Source: Ferruginibacter sp.
GTDB taxonomy: Bacteria; Bacteroidota; Bacteroidia; Chitinophagales; Chitinophagaceae
Reading direction: 5' to 3'
Length of the DNA: 15,275 bases
Assembly (NCBI GenBank): GCA_018057635.1
Contig: JAGPDJ010000021.1
Span: 1-15,275 of the forward strand
In this document: positions 6,959 to 14,093 of the stretch, piece after piece
How the letters are laid out: every line of letters starts with the position of its first letter
How positions within the stretch are numbered: position 1 is the first letter of the stretch
The notes under the pieces: model-generated
The model's database searches: none
What the model was told of the DNA's origin: nothing
Seen by the model: the letters and a program-made list of their open reading frames with translations, nothing else
Position numbers and translations under genes: made by a program

Positions 6959-8419
6959 ATGTTGAATGATATACTATATAAGGTTAGCATAAAATCTGTT
7001 CATGGCAGTACTGGTATTGCTGTAACAGATATGCAGTCAGATTCAAGATTTGTTTCTGCCGGCTGCTGCTTTATTGCTATATCCGGAACAGTGGCAGACG
7101 GTCATCATTTCATTGATTCGGCCATTGCTGCCGGTGCCACATCCATTGTATGTGAAGTGCTGCCACAGCAGTTGAACAACGAAGTTACATATGTGCAGGT
7201 TGAGAACAGTGCCGTTGCTGCAGGTTATATGAGCCATAATTTTTACGGAGAGCCAAGCAGCAAAATGAAGCTGGTAGGCGTTACCGGTACCAATGGCAAA
7301 ACTACAGTTGCTACGTTATTGTGGAACCTGTTTACATCTCTTGGATATATATGCGGACTGGTTAGCACCGTGCAAAACCAGGTAGGCAATAAAATTATTG
7401 AATCAACACATACAACACCGGATGCAATCAGCCTGAATAAATTGCTGAATGAAATGTACAGTTCCGGTTGTTCTTATGTATTTATGGAATGCAGCAGCCA
7501 TGCAATACAGCAACAGCGTATTGCAGGGTTAACATTCGCCGGTGCCATTTTTACAAACATTTCACACGACCACCTTGATTACCACAAAACATTTGACGAA
7601 TATATCCGGGTAAAAAAATCATGGTTCGATTCATTACCAAAATCAGCTTTTGCCATAAGCAATGCAGATGATAAAAGAGGGGCGGTTATGTTGCAGAATA
7701 CTGCTGCCAAAAAATTGTTCTATAGCCTCAAAACACTGGCTGATTACAAGGGTAAAATTCTGGATAACAATATTACAGGGCTTCATATGACTGTAAATGA
7801 TATTGAAGTTCATTTTAAAATGATCGGTGAATTCAATGCATATAACCTGCTGGCAGTATATGCTGCTGCTGTAAACCTGGGGGAAGAAAAACATAAACTG
7901 TTGCAGGTGTTAAGTGGTTTATCGGGAGCAGAAGGACGGTTTGATTATTTCTTAAGTTCCAATAAACATATAGTAGGTATTGTGGATTATGCACACACGC
8001 CTGATGCATTGCTGAACGTTTTGGCAACCATCAAAAACTTACGCAACGGAAATGAAAAAGTAATAACTGTTGTTGGATGCGGTGGAAACAGGGATAAAAC
8101 CAAACGCCCGGTAATGGCCGAAGTTGCCTGCGAATACAGTGATAAAGTAATATTCACTTCAGATAATCCGAGAAACGAAGATCCACTGGAAATATTAAAA
8201 GAAATGGAAGCAGGTGTGAGTGTAGTGGCAAGAAAAAAATTCATCACCATTGCCGACAGGAAAGAAGCCATTAAAACAGCTGTAAGCCTGAGTAATGAGG
8301 AAGATATCGTACTGGTAGCTGGCAAAGGGCATGAAAAATACCAGGATATAAAAGGCGTGAAATATGAATTTGATGATAAGAAAGTGTTGAAGGAAATGTT
8401 TGAATTGCTTGAAAAATAA
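6959..8419 (+). CDS. murE: UDP-MurNAc-L-Ala-D-Glu:meso-diaminopimelate ligase MurE
   Basis: This is the cytoplasmic ATP-dependent ligase that adds the third amino acid of the peptidoglycan stem peptide. The 486-residue length is typical. Visible are an N-terminal UDP-substrate domain with the conserved DSR (MQSDSRFV, about 25-32), the P-loop GVTGTNGKTT (107-116), the NISHDHLDYH motif of the Mur ligase central domain, and the C-terminal domain starting near EGRFD. The specificity motif DNPRNEDP at 402-409 is the form that binds meso-diaminopimelate, so this organism should have mDAP-type peptidoglycan. The ATG at 6959 lies 10 bp after ftsI. murF, usually next, is missing; mraY follows after 76 bp. 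Confidence 0.97.
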   Translation: MLNDILYKVSIKSVHGSTGIAVTDMQSDSRFVSAGCCFIAISGTVADGHHFIDSAIAAGATSIVCEVLPQQLNNEVTYVQVENSAVAAGYMSHNFYGEPSSKMKLVGVTGTNGKTTVATLLWNLFTSLGYICGLVSTVQNQVGNKIIESTHTTPDAISLNKLLNEMYSSGCSYVFMECSSHAIQQQRIAGLTFAGAIFTNISHDHLDYHKTFDEYIRVKKSWFDSLPKSAFAISNADDKRGAVMLQNTAAKKLFYSLKTLADYKGKILDNNITGLHMTVNDIEVHFKMIGEFNAYNLLAVYAAAVNLGEEKHKLLQVLSGLSGAEGRFDYFLSSNKHIVGIVDYAHTPDALLNVLATIKNLRNGNEKVITVVGCGGNRDKTKRPVMAEVACEYSDKVIFTSDNPRNEDPLEILKEMEAGVSVVARKKFITIADRKEAIKTAVSLSNEEDIVLVAGKGHEKYQDIKGVKYEFDDKKVLKEMFELLEK

Positions 8420-8426
8420 AGGAGTG

Positions 8427-8466
8427 ATTTGAAAATTTGAAAATTTGAGGATTTGGAAATTTGAAG
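8427..8466 (+). repeat. Tandem 8-bp ATTTGnnn repeat between murE and mraY
   Basis: Five consecutive 8-bp units are in exact register: ATTTGAAA, ATTTGAAA, ATTTGAGG, ATTTGGAA and ATTTGAAG. They begin 8 bp after the murE stop. Repeats of this ATTTGAAA style are familiar between genes in Bacteroidota, but their role is not known. They make no hairpin, so a terminator is unlikely. Confidence 0.8.
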
Positions 8467-8469
8467 ATT

Positions 8470-8493
8470 AATAAACGATTAACCAATAAACGA
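8470..8493 (+). repeat. Direct repeat AATAAACGA x2 before mraY
   Basis: AATAAACGA occurs at 8470-8478 and 8485-8493, giving a 15-bp period, and ends 2 bp before the mraY ATG. The second copy provides the A-rich leader that stands in for a Shine-Dalgarno motif. It may be a decayed continuation of the neighbouring 8-bp repeat; no function can be assigned. Confidence 0.55.
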
Positions 8494-8495
8494 AC

Positions 8496-9809
8496 ATGTT
8501 ATACCACCTATTTGATTGGCTGACTAAAGAAAATTTCCGGTTCCCCGGGAGTGGCCTTTTTCAGTTTATCACTTTCAGGGTTATGCTGGCTATGATTTTG
8601 TCGTTGGTTATAACAACTGTTTATGGTAAGCGTTTGATCCGGTTCCTGCAAAAGAAACAATTGGGTGAATCGGTAAGAGACCTCGGACTAGCCGGTGAAC
8701 AGGCAAAAAAGGGAACACCAACCATGGGTGGCATCATTCTTATCCTGGCGATCATCATTCCTACTTTGTTACTTGCAAACCTGGATAAAGTATATGTAAG
8801 GCTGATGTTGCTCTGTACAGTTTGGCTCGGTGCAATCGGTTTTATTGATGATTATTTAAAAATAAAAGCCAAAAGGATCGCAAAAGAAAAAGGGATCGAT
8901 TATAAGAAAACAGATGCTGACGGACTGGCGGGCAGGTTTAAGATTTTCGGCCAGGTTATGCTGGGTATCATTGTTGGCGCAACATTGTATTTTACAAATA
9001 GTGTGATTGTGGAGAGAGAAATTTATACATCAGATATTCAGTATGTAAAAGATCACCTGAAACCCGGAGAAAAACTGATGAGTGATTCTTTTCATATTGT
9101 AAACCTGGATGGCAAGCAACATATTTTTGCAAAAGTTAAAACACCGATTACAACGATCCCGTTTGTAAAAAATCACGAGTTCAACTATGCTAAATTATTG
9201 CCTGCAAGCCTGGAGCAGTATACGTACATTTTATACATCCTGATTGTAATCTTTATTGTAACGGCCGTTTCAAACGGAGCTAACATAACCGATGGGTTAG
9301 ACGGTCTTGCTACAGGCGTTAGTGCCATTATTGGAATATGCCTGGGCGTTTTTGCGTATACAAGCGGTAATATAAAGTTTGCAGAATACCTGAATATCAT
9401 GTACATACCAAACCTGGGAGAGTTATCCATTTTCATTGCGGCATTTGTTGGGGCCTGTATCGGGTTTCTCTGGTATAATTCTTATCCGGCACAGGTATTT
9501 ATGGGCGATACAGGAAGCCTTGCACTGGGCGGAATCATTGCAGCGCTTGCCATTATTGTAAGGAAAGAATTGCTGATACCGATTTTTTGTTTTGTATTCC
9601 TGGTGGAGAATTTAAGTGTGATGATCCAGGTAAGTTATTTTAAATATACCAAGCGTAAGTATGGTGAAGGGAGACGCGTGTTCCTTATGAGCCCGCTTCA
9701 CCATCACTACCAGAAATTGGGGTATCATGAAAGTAAAATAGCAGTCAGATTTTGGATAATAACAATTTTATGTGTGGCAATGGCAATTGTTACACTTAAA
9801 CTGAGATAA
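8496..9809 (+). CDS. mraY: Phospho-MurNAc-pentapeptide translocase MraY
   Basis: This is the polytopic inner-membrane enzyme that transfers phospho-MurNAc-pentapeptide from UDP to undecaprenyl phosphate to form lipid I. Family motifs are intact: GTPTMGG (73-79), the DD pair (D118, D119), [12 protein letters not shown] (263-274, D266 and D269), [12 protein letters not shown] (335-346, D338) and the HHH cluster (402-404). At 437 residues it is about 75 longer than E. coli MraY (360). The excess lies mainly in a hydrophilic segment, about 171-243, between two membrane helices; by homology this loop is periplasmic. Such long MraY proteins are usual in Bacteroidota. The ATG at 8496 gives the normal MLYHLFDWL start. 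A 419-bp gap follows, in contrast to the compact cluster. Confidence 0.97.
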   Translation: MLYHLFDWLTKENFRFPGSGLFQFITFRVMLAMILSLVITTVYGKRLIRFLQKKQLGESVRDLGLAGEQAKKGTPTMGGIILILAIIIPTLLLANLDKVYVRLMLLCTVWLGAIGFIDDYLKIKAKRIAKEKGIDYKKTDADGLAGRFKIFGQVMLGIIVGATLYFTNSVIVEREIYTSDIQYVKDHLKPGEKLMSDSFHIVNLDGKQHIFAKVKTPITTIPFVKNHEFNYAKLLPASLEQYTYILYILIVIFIVTAVSNGANITDGLDGLATGVSAIIGICLGVFAYTSGNIKFAEYLNIMYIPNLGELSIFIAAFVGACIGFLWYNSYPAQVFMGDTGSLALGGIIAALAIIVRKELLIPIFCFVFLVENLSVMIQVSYFKYTKRKYGEGRRVFLMSPLHHHYQKLGYHESKIAVRFWIITILCVAMAIVTLKLR

Positions 9810-9827
9810 AAAAGTTATTGAAAGACC

Positions 9828-9853
9828 AAACCTTGAATTACACCGATAGGTTT
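9828..9853 (+). terminator. Weak terminator-like hairpin after mraY
   Basis: AAACCT (9828-9833) and AGGTTT (9848-9853) are perfect complements separated by 14 nt and followed by TTAAGTTTTT. They begin 18 bp after the mraY stop. The stem is short and the loop long, so this is a poor intrinsic terminator. It would nevertheless fit a break in transcription before the repeat region. Confidence 0.25.
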
Positions 9854-9899
9854 TTAAGTTTTTCAATTATAAGTAGTGCTTTATCTGTGAAATTGACGA

Positions 9900-9935
9900 C
9901 CCGTTAAATTCTATGCTGTTGAAAAACCAATTTTT
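9900..9935 (+). repeat. Repeat copy A1
   Basis: This is the most divergent A copy: it differs from A3 at positions 3, 19 and 25 of the 36-mer. Its internal ATG at 9913 opens a 33-codon frame ending TGA at 10012-10014, inside the tail of B1. The frame begins MLLKNQF. Confidence 0.8.
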
Positions 9936-9975
9936 ATCCTGGATACACAAAAGGTATTCTTATAGGAAACGTTGT

Positions 9976-10011
9976 CCTGTAAATGTCAATACTATTGAAG
10001 AACCACTTTTT
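9976..10011 (+). repeat. Repeat copy B1
   Basis: It is identical to B2 over 41 bp (9971-10011 against 10103-10143). It contains the perfect short inverted repeat TCAAT-ACT-ATTGA, which the A copies lack. Its ATG at 9983 opens a 20-codon frame (MSILLKNHF...) ending TAA at 10043-10045, inside A2. Confidence 0.85.
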
Positions 10012-10037
10012 TGAGCTTGAATGGGTTGATAAAAAGA

Positions 10038-10072
10038 CCTGTTAAATTCATGCTTTTGAAGAACCAATTTTT
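10038..10072 (+). repeat. Repeat copy A2
   Basis: It is identical to A3 except for one missing T (position 13 of the 36-mer). Its ATG at 10050 opens a 26-codon frame (MLLKNQF..., with four Cys) ending TGA at 10128-10130, inside B2. Confidence 0.82.
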
Positions 10073-10107
10073 AAACTGCAAAAGTATTTGTTTCAGGAAA
10101 ATGTTGT

Positions 10108-10143
10108 CCTGTAAATGTCAATACTATTGAAGAACCACTTTTT
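10108..10143 (+). repeat. Repeat copy B2
   Basis: This is an exact copy of B1, with the same TCAAT/ATTGA dyad. Its ATG at 10115 opens a 32-codon frame (MSILLKNHF...) ending TAA at 10211-10213, just beyond A3. Confidence 0.85.
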
Positions 10144-10171
10144 ATTGAGCAGGAAGGTCTGTATACTATTA

Positions 10172-10207
10172 CCTGTTAAATTCTATGCTTTTGAAGAACC
10201 AATTTTT
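10172..10207 (+). repeat. Repeat copy A3
   Basis: This is the last copy, ending 21 bp before the murD start codon. It carries the ATG (10185) of a short frame that runs into murD. No B copy follows it. Confidence 0.82.
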
Positions 10208-10232
10208 ATTTAAATGCTGTAAACGCACATGA
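10185..10232 (+). CDS. Possible 15-residue leader peptide overlapping the murD start
   Basis: This frame begins in repeat A3 (MLLKNQF), continues FKCCKRT and stops at TGA 10230-10232. The stop overlaps the murD ATG (10229-10231) as ATGA, the arrangement typical of translational coupling. Four similar frames start in the other repeat copies, which raises interest, but all are short and lie in A/T-rich repeated DNA. I do not recognise the peptide. It may be fortuitous; no Shine-Dalgarno motif supports the start. Confidence 0.25.
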   Translation: MLLKNQFLFKCCKRT

Positions 10233-11569
10233 AAAAGCGGGTGGTTATTTTGGGTGCAGGAGAAAGCGGGGTTGGAGCAGCATTGCTCGCTACCAGGCAG
10301 GGGTTTGATGTTTTTGTAAGCGATGCAGGAAACATAAGTGGTGTATACAGGGCAGAACTGGATTCACATAAAATAACTTATGAAGAAGCAGGCCATACAG
10401 ATTCTTACATTTTAAATGCAGATGAAGTAATTAAAAGCCCGGGGATACCGGAAAAGGCAGACATCATAAAAAAGATAAGGGCTAAGCAGATACCCGTTAT
10501 CAGTGAAATAGAATTTGCATGCAGGTTTATCGGTAACAGTAAAGTAATTGCCATTACCGGCAGCAACGGCAAAACAACAACAACGGCCTTAACCTACCAT
10601 ATATGCAAACACGCAGAAATGGATTGTGCAATGGTTGGCAATATCGGGTTTTCATTTGCCAAACAGGTGGCAACAGATCCACGTGAATTGTATGTGGCTG
10701 AAATAAGTTCATTTCAACTGGATGATATTGTTTCATTCAGGCCTGATGTAGCCATTCTTACTAACATAACCGAGGATCATCTTGACAGGTATGATTATAA
10801 ACTGGAAAATTATGTAAAAAGCAAATTCAGAATTACCGCAAACCAGCAACCGGGTGATGTATTCATTTACAACCTGGATGATGAAACCACCATGAAATAT
10901 TTAACTAACTATCCCATAAACTCAACCAAAGCGCCCATTACCATGAGTAAAGAACTGCCACAAGGAGCCTACCTGACAAATGCTAAAATGCATCTTAAAT
11001 GGAAGGGCGAAGAAATGCAGATGAGTGTAGAAGATTTCGCTATTAAAGGAAAACACAACCAATACAACAGCATGGCAGCAAGCATGGCTGCAACAGCCGT
11101 AGATATCAGGAAAGAAAAGATAAGGGAAGCCTTGCAAACATTTGAAAGCCTGGAACACCGTATGGAACATGTTGCAAATATTAAAGGCGTGGAATTTATC
11201 AACGACAGCAAGGCAACCAATGTAAACAGCACCTGGTTTGCATTGGAAAGTATGACAAAGCCTGTAATACTGATATTGGGTGGCGTGGATAAAGGGAACG
11301 ACTACAATTTACTGAAAGAACTGGTTAGGGAAAAAGTAAAAGCCATCGTTTGTATGGGTACCGATAACCGGAAGATACATGAAGCATTTGGTGATATTGT
11401 TCCCCTGATCGTAAATACCGAAAATGCCAGCGAAGCGGTACAGGCTGCATTTCATTTTTCAAATAAAGGCGAAGTGGTTTTGCTAAGCCCGGCATGTGCA
11501 AGCTTCGACCTGTTTAAAAATTACGAAGACAGGGGCAGGCAGTTTAAACAAGCAGTAAAGAACTTATAA
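10229..11569 (+). CDS. murD: UDP-MurNAc-L-alanine:D-glutamate ligase MurD
   Basis: This is the cytoplasmic ATP-dependent ligase that adds D-glutamate to UDP-MurNAc-L-alanine. The 446 residues are the usual size. The N-terminal Rossmann-like domain begins VVILGAGESGVGAA (5-18), the P-loop ITGSNGKTTTT spans 109-119, and the central motifs SSFQLDD and NITEDHLDRY are present. The C-terminal domain has HRME, NDSKATN and the late LLSPACASFDLFKNYEDRG signature typical of MurD. The ATG at 10229 starts immediately before the beta strand of domain 1 and overlaps the stop of a possible leader peptide. It is the first gene after the 419-bp repeat gap and probably heads a murD-ftsW-murG-murC unit, with ftsW 40 bp downstream. 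Confidence 0.97.
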   Translation: MKKRVVILGAGESGVGAALLATRQGFDVFVSDAGNISGVYRAELDSHKITYEEAGHTDSYILNADEVIKSPGIPEKADIIKKIRAKQIPVISEIEFACRFIGNSKVIAITGSNGKTTTTALTYHICKHAEMDCAMVGNIGFSFAKQVATDPRELYVAEISSFQLDDIVSFRPDVAILTNITEDHLDRYDYKLENYVKSKFRITANQQPGDVFIYNLDDETTMKYLTNYPINSTKAPITMSKELPQGAYLTNAKMHLKWKGEEMQMSVEDFAIKGKHNQYNSMAASMAATAVDIRKEKIREALQTFESLEHRMEHVANIKGVEFINDSKATNVNSTWFALESMTKPVILILGGVDKGNDYNLLKELVREKVKAIVCMGTDNRKIHEAFGDIVPLIVNTENASEAVQAAFHFSNKGEVVLLSPACASFDLFKNYEDRGRQFKQAVKNL

Positions 11570-11578
11570 TAAATGAAG

Positions 11579-11598
11579 TGGCTGTTTAATAGCAGCCA
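11579..11598 (+). promoter_or_regulatory. Small hairpin in the murD-ftsW spacer
   Basis: TGGCTG (11579-11584) and CAGCCA (11593-11598) are perfect complements around an 8-nt loop. The structure ends 11 bp before the proposed ftsW ATG. There is no T-run, so it is not an intrinsic terminator. It could affect translation initiation of ftsW, but it may also be chance. Confidence 0.35.
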
Positions 11599-11609
11599 GG
11601 GTAATAAAA

Positions 11610-12941
11610 ATGGCAGATGTAAAATCCATATTAAAACAATTATTTGGCTATTCCGATAGTGCAGAAGCTGTACTCAGTTCTCCATTGAAGGGAATGGGAG
11701 ATAACCTTGTGAGCAGAACAAGAGGCGATAAATTCATCTGGGCCATCGTGATAATTTTAACCCTGGCCAGTTTATTGCTTGTTTACAGCAGTACAGGTTC
11801 ATTGGCTTACAGGATGAGTAAAAGCACCGAAAGTTATTTATTTAAACAATTTGCATTCATCATTCTTGGCCTGATTATTATATATTTTGCGCATAGAATA
11901 AATTATGCAGTTTACTCAAGGGTTGCCCTGGTATTATTCCTCATCTCAATACCGCTGCTGATTTATACTTTATTGTTTGGTGTGCAATTGAATGCCGGTA
12001 GCAGGTGGATCAAGTTGCCGGTGATCAATATGACGTTCCAGACATCTGACCTTGCCAAGCTTGCTCTTTTCATGTACATGAGCAGGCAACTTAGCCGTAA
12101 ACAAAATATTATTAAAGATTTCAAGAAAGGTTTTCTGCCGATAATCGTTCCGGTTGCCATCATTTGCCTGCTGATTGCTCCTGCCAACCTGTCTACATCT
12201 ATTTTGATCTTTGGCACCAGCCTGATGCTGATGTTCATTGGCAGGGTAAGTACAAAACATATTTTATATACACTTGGTATTGCTATGATACCAATCGTAT
12301 TGCTGATCACTATTGCCGTATCAACGTATGATACCAAAACACAGGAGACTAAAAAATTACCTGCTATAATTTCAGGGGGACGCATTCCAACATGGATCAG
12401 CAGGATTCAAACTTTTATTTACAGTAAGAAAGAGGATGATAATGAAAAATTATACCAGATAAACCAGGCTAAAATTGCGATTGCAAATGGCGGTTGGCTC
12501 GGGCTCGGGCCGGGTAACAGTGAACAGCGGAATTTCCTTCCCCATAGTTACAGTGATTTCATTTATGCCATTATTATAGAAGAATATGGTTTATTGGGAG
12601 CTACTGTGATACTGTTCATTTATTTGCTATTTCTCTACCGATGTATCAGGTTATATAGAAAATGCCCTTACGCGTTCGGGGCTTTCCTGGCTTTGGCACT
12701 CAGTTTTACACTTGTAATACAGGCTATTGCCAATATGGGAGTGAATGTAAACCTGTTTCCAAATACCGGGGTTACGTTACCGTTAGTGAGTATGGGAGGC
12801 AGCAGCTTCCTGTTTACCTGCATGGCCATCGGTATTATTTTAAGTGTAGCCAGGAACGTAGAACAACAGGAAGGTAAGTTGCAGCCCGTGGTTGTAAAAA
12901 CTGCTGAAGAAAATAAAAATACTGAAGAGGAAGCTGAATAA
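11610..12941 (+). CDS. ftsW: Septal peptidoglycan glycosyltransferase FtsW (SEDS family)
   Basis: This polytopic membrane protein polymerises lipid II at the septum together with FtsI. The 443 residues contain about ten hydrophobic segments from about residue 42 to 417. SEDS signatures are present: NAGSRWIKLP (128-137), GGWLGLGPGNSEQR (294-307), the extracytoplasmic loop SDFIYAIIIEEYG with D316 at the catalytic-Asp position, and FPNTGVTLPLVSMGGSS near the end. The first 40 residues are a hydrophilic extension. An alternative ATG at 11694 (M29, MGDNLVSRTRGDKFIW) would give a more typical N-terminus, so the start is uncertain. It ends exactly where murG begins (TAA then ATG, no gap). The acidic C-terminal tail is cytoplasmic. 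FtsW rather than RodA is preferred because of the dcw position. Confidence 0.95.
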   Translation: MADVKSILKQLFGYSDSAEAVLSSPLKGMGDNLVSRTRGDKFIWAIVIILTLASLLLVYSSTGSLAYRMSKSTESYLFKQFAFIILGLIIIYFAHRINYAVYSRVALVLFLISIPLLIYTLLFGVQLNAGSRWIKLPVINMTFQTSDLAKLALFMYMSRQLSRKQNIIKDFKKGFLPIIVPVAIICLLIAPANLSTSILIFGTSLMLMFIGRVSTKHILYTLGIAMIPIVLLITIAVSTYDTKTQETKKLPAIISGGRIPTWISRIQTFIYSKKEDDNEKLYQINQAKIAIANGGWLGLGPGNSEQRNFLPHSYSDFIYAIIIEEYGLLGATVILFIYLLFLYRCIRLYRKCPYAFGAFLALALSFTLVIQAIANMGVNVNLFPNTGVTLPLVSMGGSSFLFTCMAIGIILSVARNVEQQEGKLQPVVVKTAEENKNTEEEAE

Positions 12942-14093
12942 ATGGATGAAACAACAATTAAAGAAGCAAATGTTCCGCATGCAGTTGGCGGAAATAAGGT
13001 AAGGATCATCATTGCAGGTGGCGGAACAGGCGGTCATATTTTTCCCGCAATTGCCATTGCAAACGCGATCAGGAAATTATTACCCGAAGCAGATTTTCTT
13101 TTTGTTGGCGCTAGGGGAAAAATGGAAATGGAAAAAGTGCCACAGGCCGGGTTTAACATAGTTGGTTTGACCATTGCCGGGTTTAACAGAAGTTCTTTGA
13201 TAAAAAATATCGGGTTGCCATATAAACTGCTTAAAAGCTTTTTACAGGTAAGACAGGTATTTAAAGCATTTAATCCTGATGCCGTGATTGGCGTGGGTGG
13301 TTATTCCAGTTTTCCGGTATTGCGTTTTGCTCAAAGCCGGGGAATCATGACGTTCATTCATGAGAGTAATTCGTTTGCAGGTAAAGCGAATATTTTCCTG
13401 GCAAAAAGGGCTACAAAAATATTTGTTGCTACTGATGGGATGGAGAAATTCTTTCCGGCTTCAAAAATCATGGTAACAGGAAACCCGGTTCGTCAGTCAA
13501 TTGCATCACATTCCATTTCAAAAGAAGTTGCACTGGCGCATTTTGGATTAAGTGCAGGAAAAAAAACGGTACTGAGTATTGGCGGCAGCCTGGGGGCAAA
13601 GAGCATCAATGAGGCAATAAGTAAACACATTGATCTTTTTGAAACCAATAACCTGCAGTTGATCTGGCAAACGGGTAAACCATTTTATGATGAAGCCATC
13701 AAACACTGTAAAGGCAAACAGCATATTTATGTGAACGATTTTATCATGCAGATGGAATATGCTTACACAGCAGCAGATATGGTGATCAGCAGGAGCGGTG
13801 CGATGGCAATTGCTGAATTGTGCCTGGTTAAAAAGCCTGTGATTTTTGTACCATTTCCGTTTGCAGCAGAGGATCATCAAACGGCCAATGCACAAAATTT
13901 AGTTAATAAAGATGCAGCCATGATGATTAGCAACAACAAGGCGTTAGATAAGTTGGTACCTGCCGTAATTTCATTATCAGAAAATGATGCATTACGGGCA
14001 AGCCTGGAAAATAATATCGGCAGGCTGGGAAAAGCAAATGCTGATATGATCATTGCGGAAGAGATTTTAACAATAACCGGAAAATTAAAGTGA
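12942..14093 (+). CDS. murG: UDP-GlcNAc:lipid I N-acetylglucosaminyltransferase MurG
   Basis: This is a GT-B fold enzyme on the cytoplasmic face of the membrane that adds GlcNAc to lipid I, making lipid II. The 383 residues contain the N-terminal glycine loop GGGTGGHIFPA (26-36, H32), GVGGYSSFPVL, the HESNSFAGKAN segment, TGNPVR, the second glycine loop GGSLGAKSINEA, and a C-terminal SRSGAMAIAEL donor-binding region followed by FPFAAEDHQTANA. The N-terminus is about a dozen residues longer than in E. coli, and no better start lies downstream before the glycine loop. It starts directly after the ftsW stop, and its TGA overlaps the murC GTG, so translation of the three is probably coupled. Confidence 0.96.
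   Translation: MDETTIKEANVPHAVGGNKVRIIIAGGGTGGHIFPAIAIANAIRKLLPEADFLFVGARGKMEMEKVPQAGFNIVGLTIAGFNRSSLIKNIGLPYKLLKSFLQVRQVFKAFNPDAVIGVGGYSSFPVLRFAQSRGIMTFIHESNSFAGKANIFLAKRATKIFVATDGMEKFFPASKIMVTGNPVRQSIASHSISKEVALAHFGLSAGKKTVLSIGGSLGAKSINEAISKHIDLFETNNLQLIWQTGKPFYDEAIKHCKGKQHIYVNDFIMQMEYAYTAADMVISRSGAMAIAELCLVKKPVIFVPFPFAAEDHQTANAQNLVNKDAAMMISNNKALDKLVPAVISLSENDALRASLENNIGRLGKANADMIIAEEILTITGKLK

Larger units (their letters stand above)
9898..10211 (+). repeat. Alternating A-B-A-B-A repeat array filling the mraY-murD gap
   Basis: Five copies of a ~36-bp element start at 9900 (A1), 9976 (B1), 10038 (A2), 10108 (B2) and 10172 (A3). A and B agree at 29 of 36 positions (compare A3 with B1) and share TTGAAGAACCA followed by TTTTT. 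The stretches between copies also resemble each other in alternation: the A1-B1 and A2-B2 intervals share CAAAAG-TATT and AGGAAA, and the B1-A2 and B2-A3 intervals both start with TTGAGC. The array is therefore two and a half tandem units of about 135 bp, each holding one A and one B. The rest of the gap, 9810-9897, shows only the weak hairpin and no gene. No function is known to me. Confidence 0.88.

Noticed and set aside
9817..9840. Possible sixth, degenerate B copy (ATTGAAAGACCA...CTTGA) just after mraY.
   Set aside because: The match is short and gapped, and its distance to A1 (83 bp) does not fit the other B-to-A distances (44 bp from the same point).
9959..9989. Minus-strand TTGACA / TATAAG pair resembling a sigma-70 promoter in repeat B1.
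   Set aside because: The spacing is 19 bp, the TATAAG is absent at B2, and Bacteroidota primary sigma factors use a different consensus.
9900..10207. Possible CRISPR array (36-bp repeats with 26-40 bp between them).
   Set aside because: Two distinct repeat forms alternate, and the intervals resemble each other in alternation (A1-B1 with A2-B2, B1-A2 with B2-A3), so they are not independent spacers. No cas gene is present.
11573..11659. Small ORF starting MKWLFNSSQG between murD and ftsW.
   Set aside because: It is 28 codons, overlaps the start of ftsW out of frame and shows no recognisable feature; more likely chance.
12668..13012. Minus-strand open frame of 114 codons across the ftsW-murG junction, and similar long opposite-strand frames elsewhere.
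   Set aside because: They lie fully opposite well-conserved genes, have low-complexity translations without domains, and reflect codon bias of the true strand.
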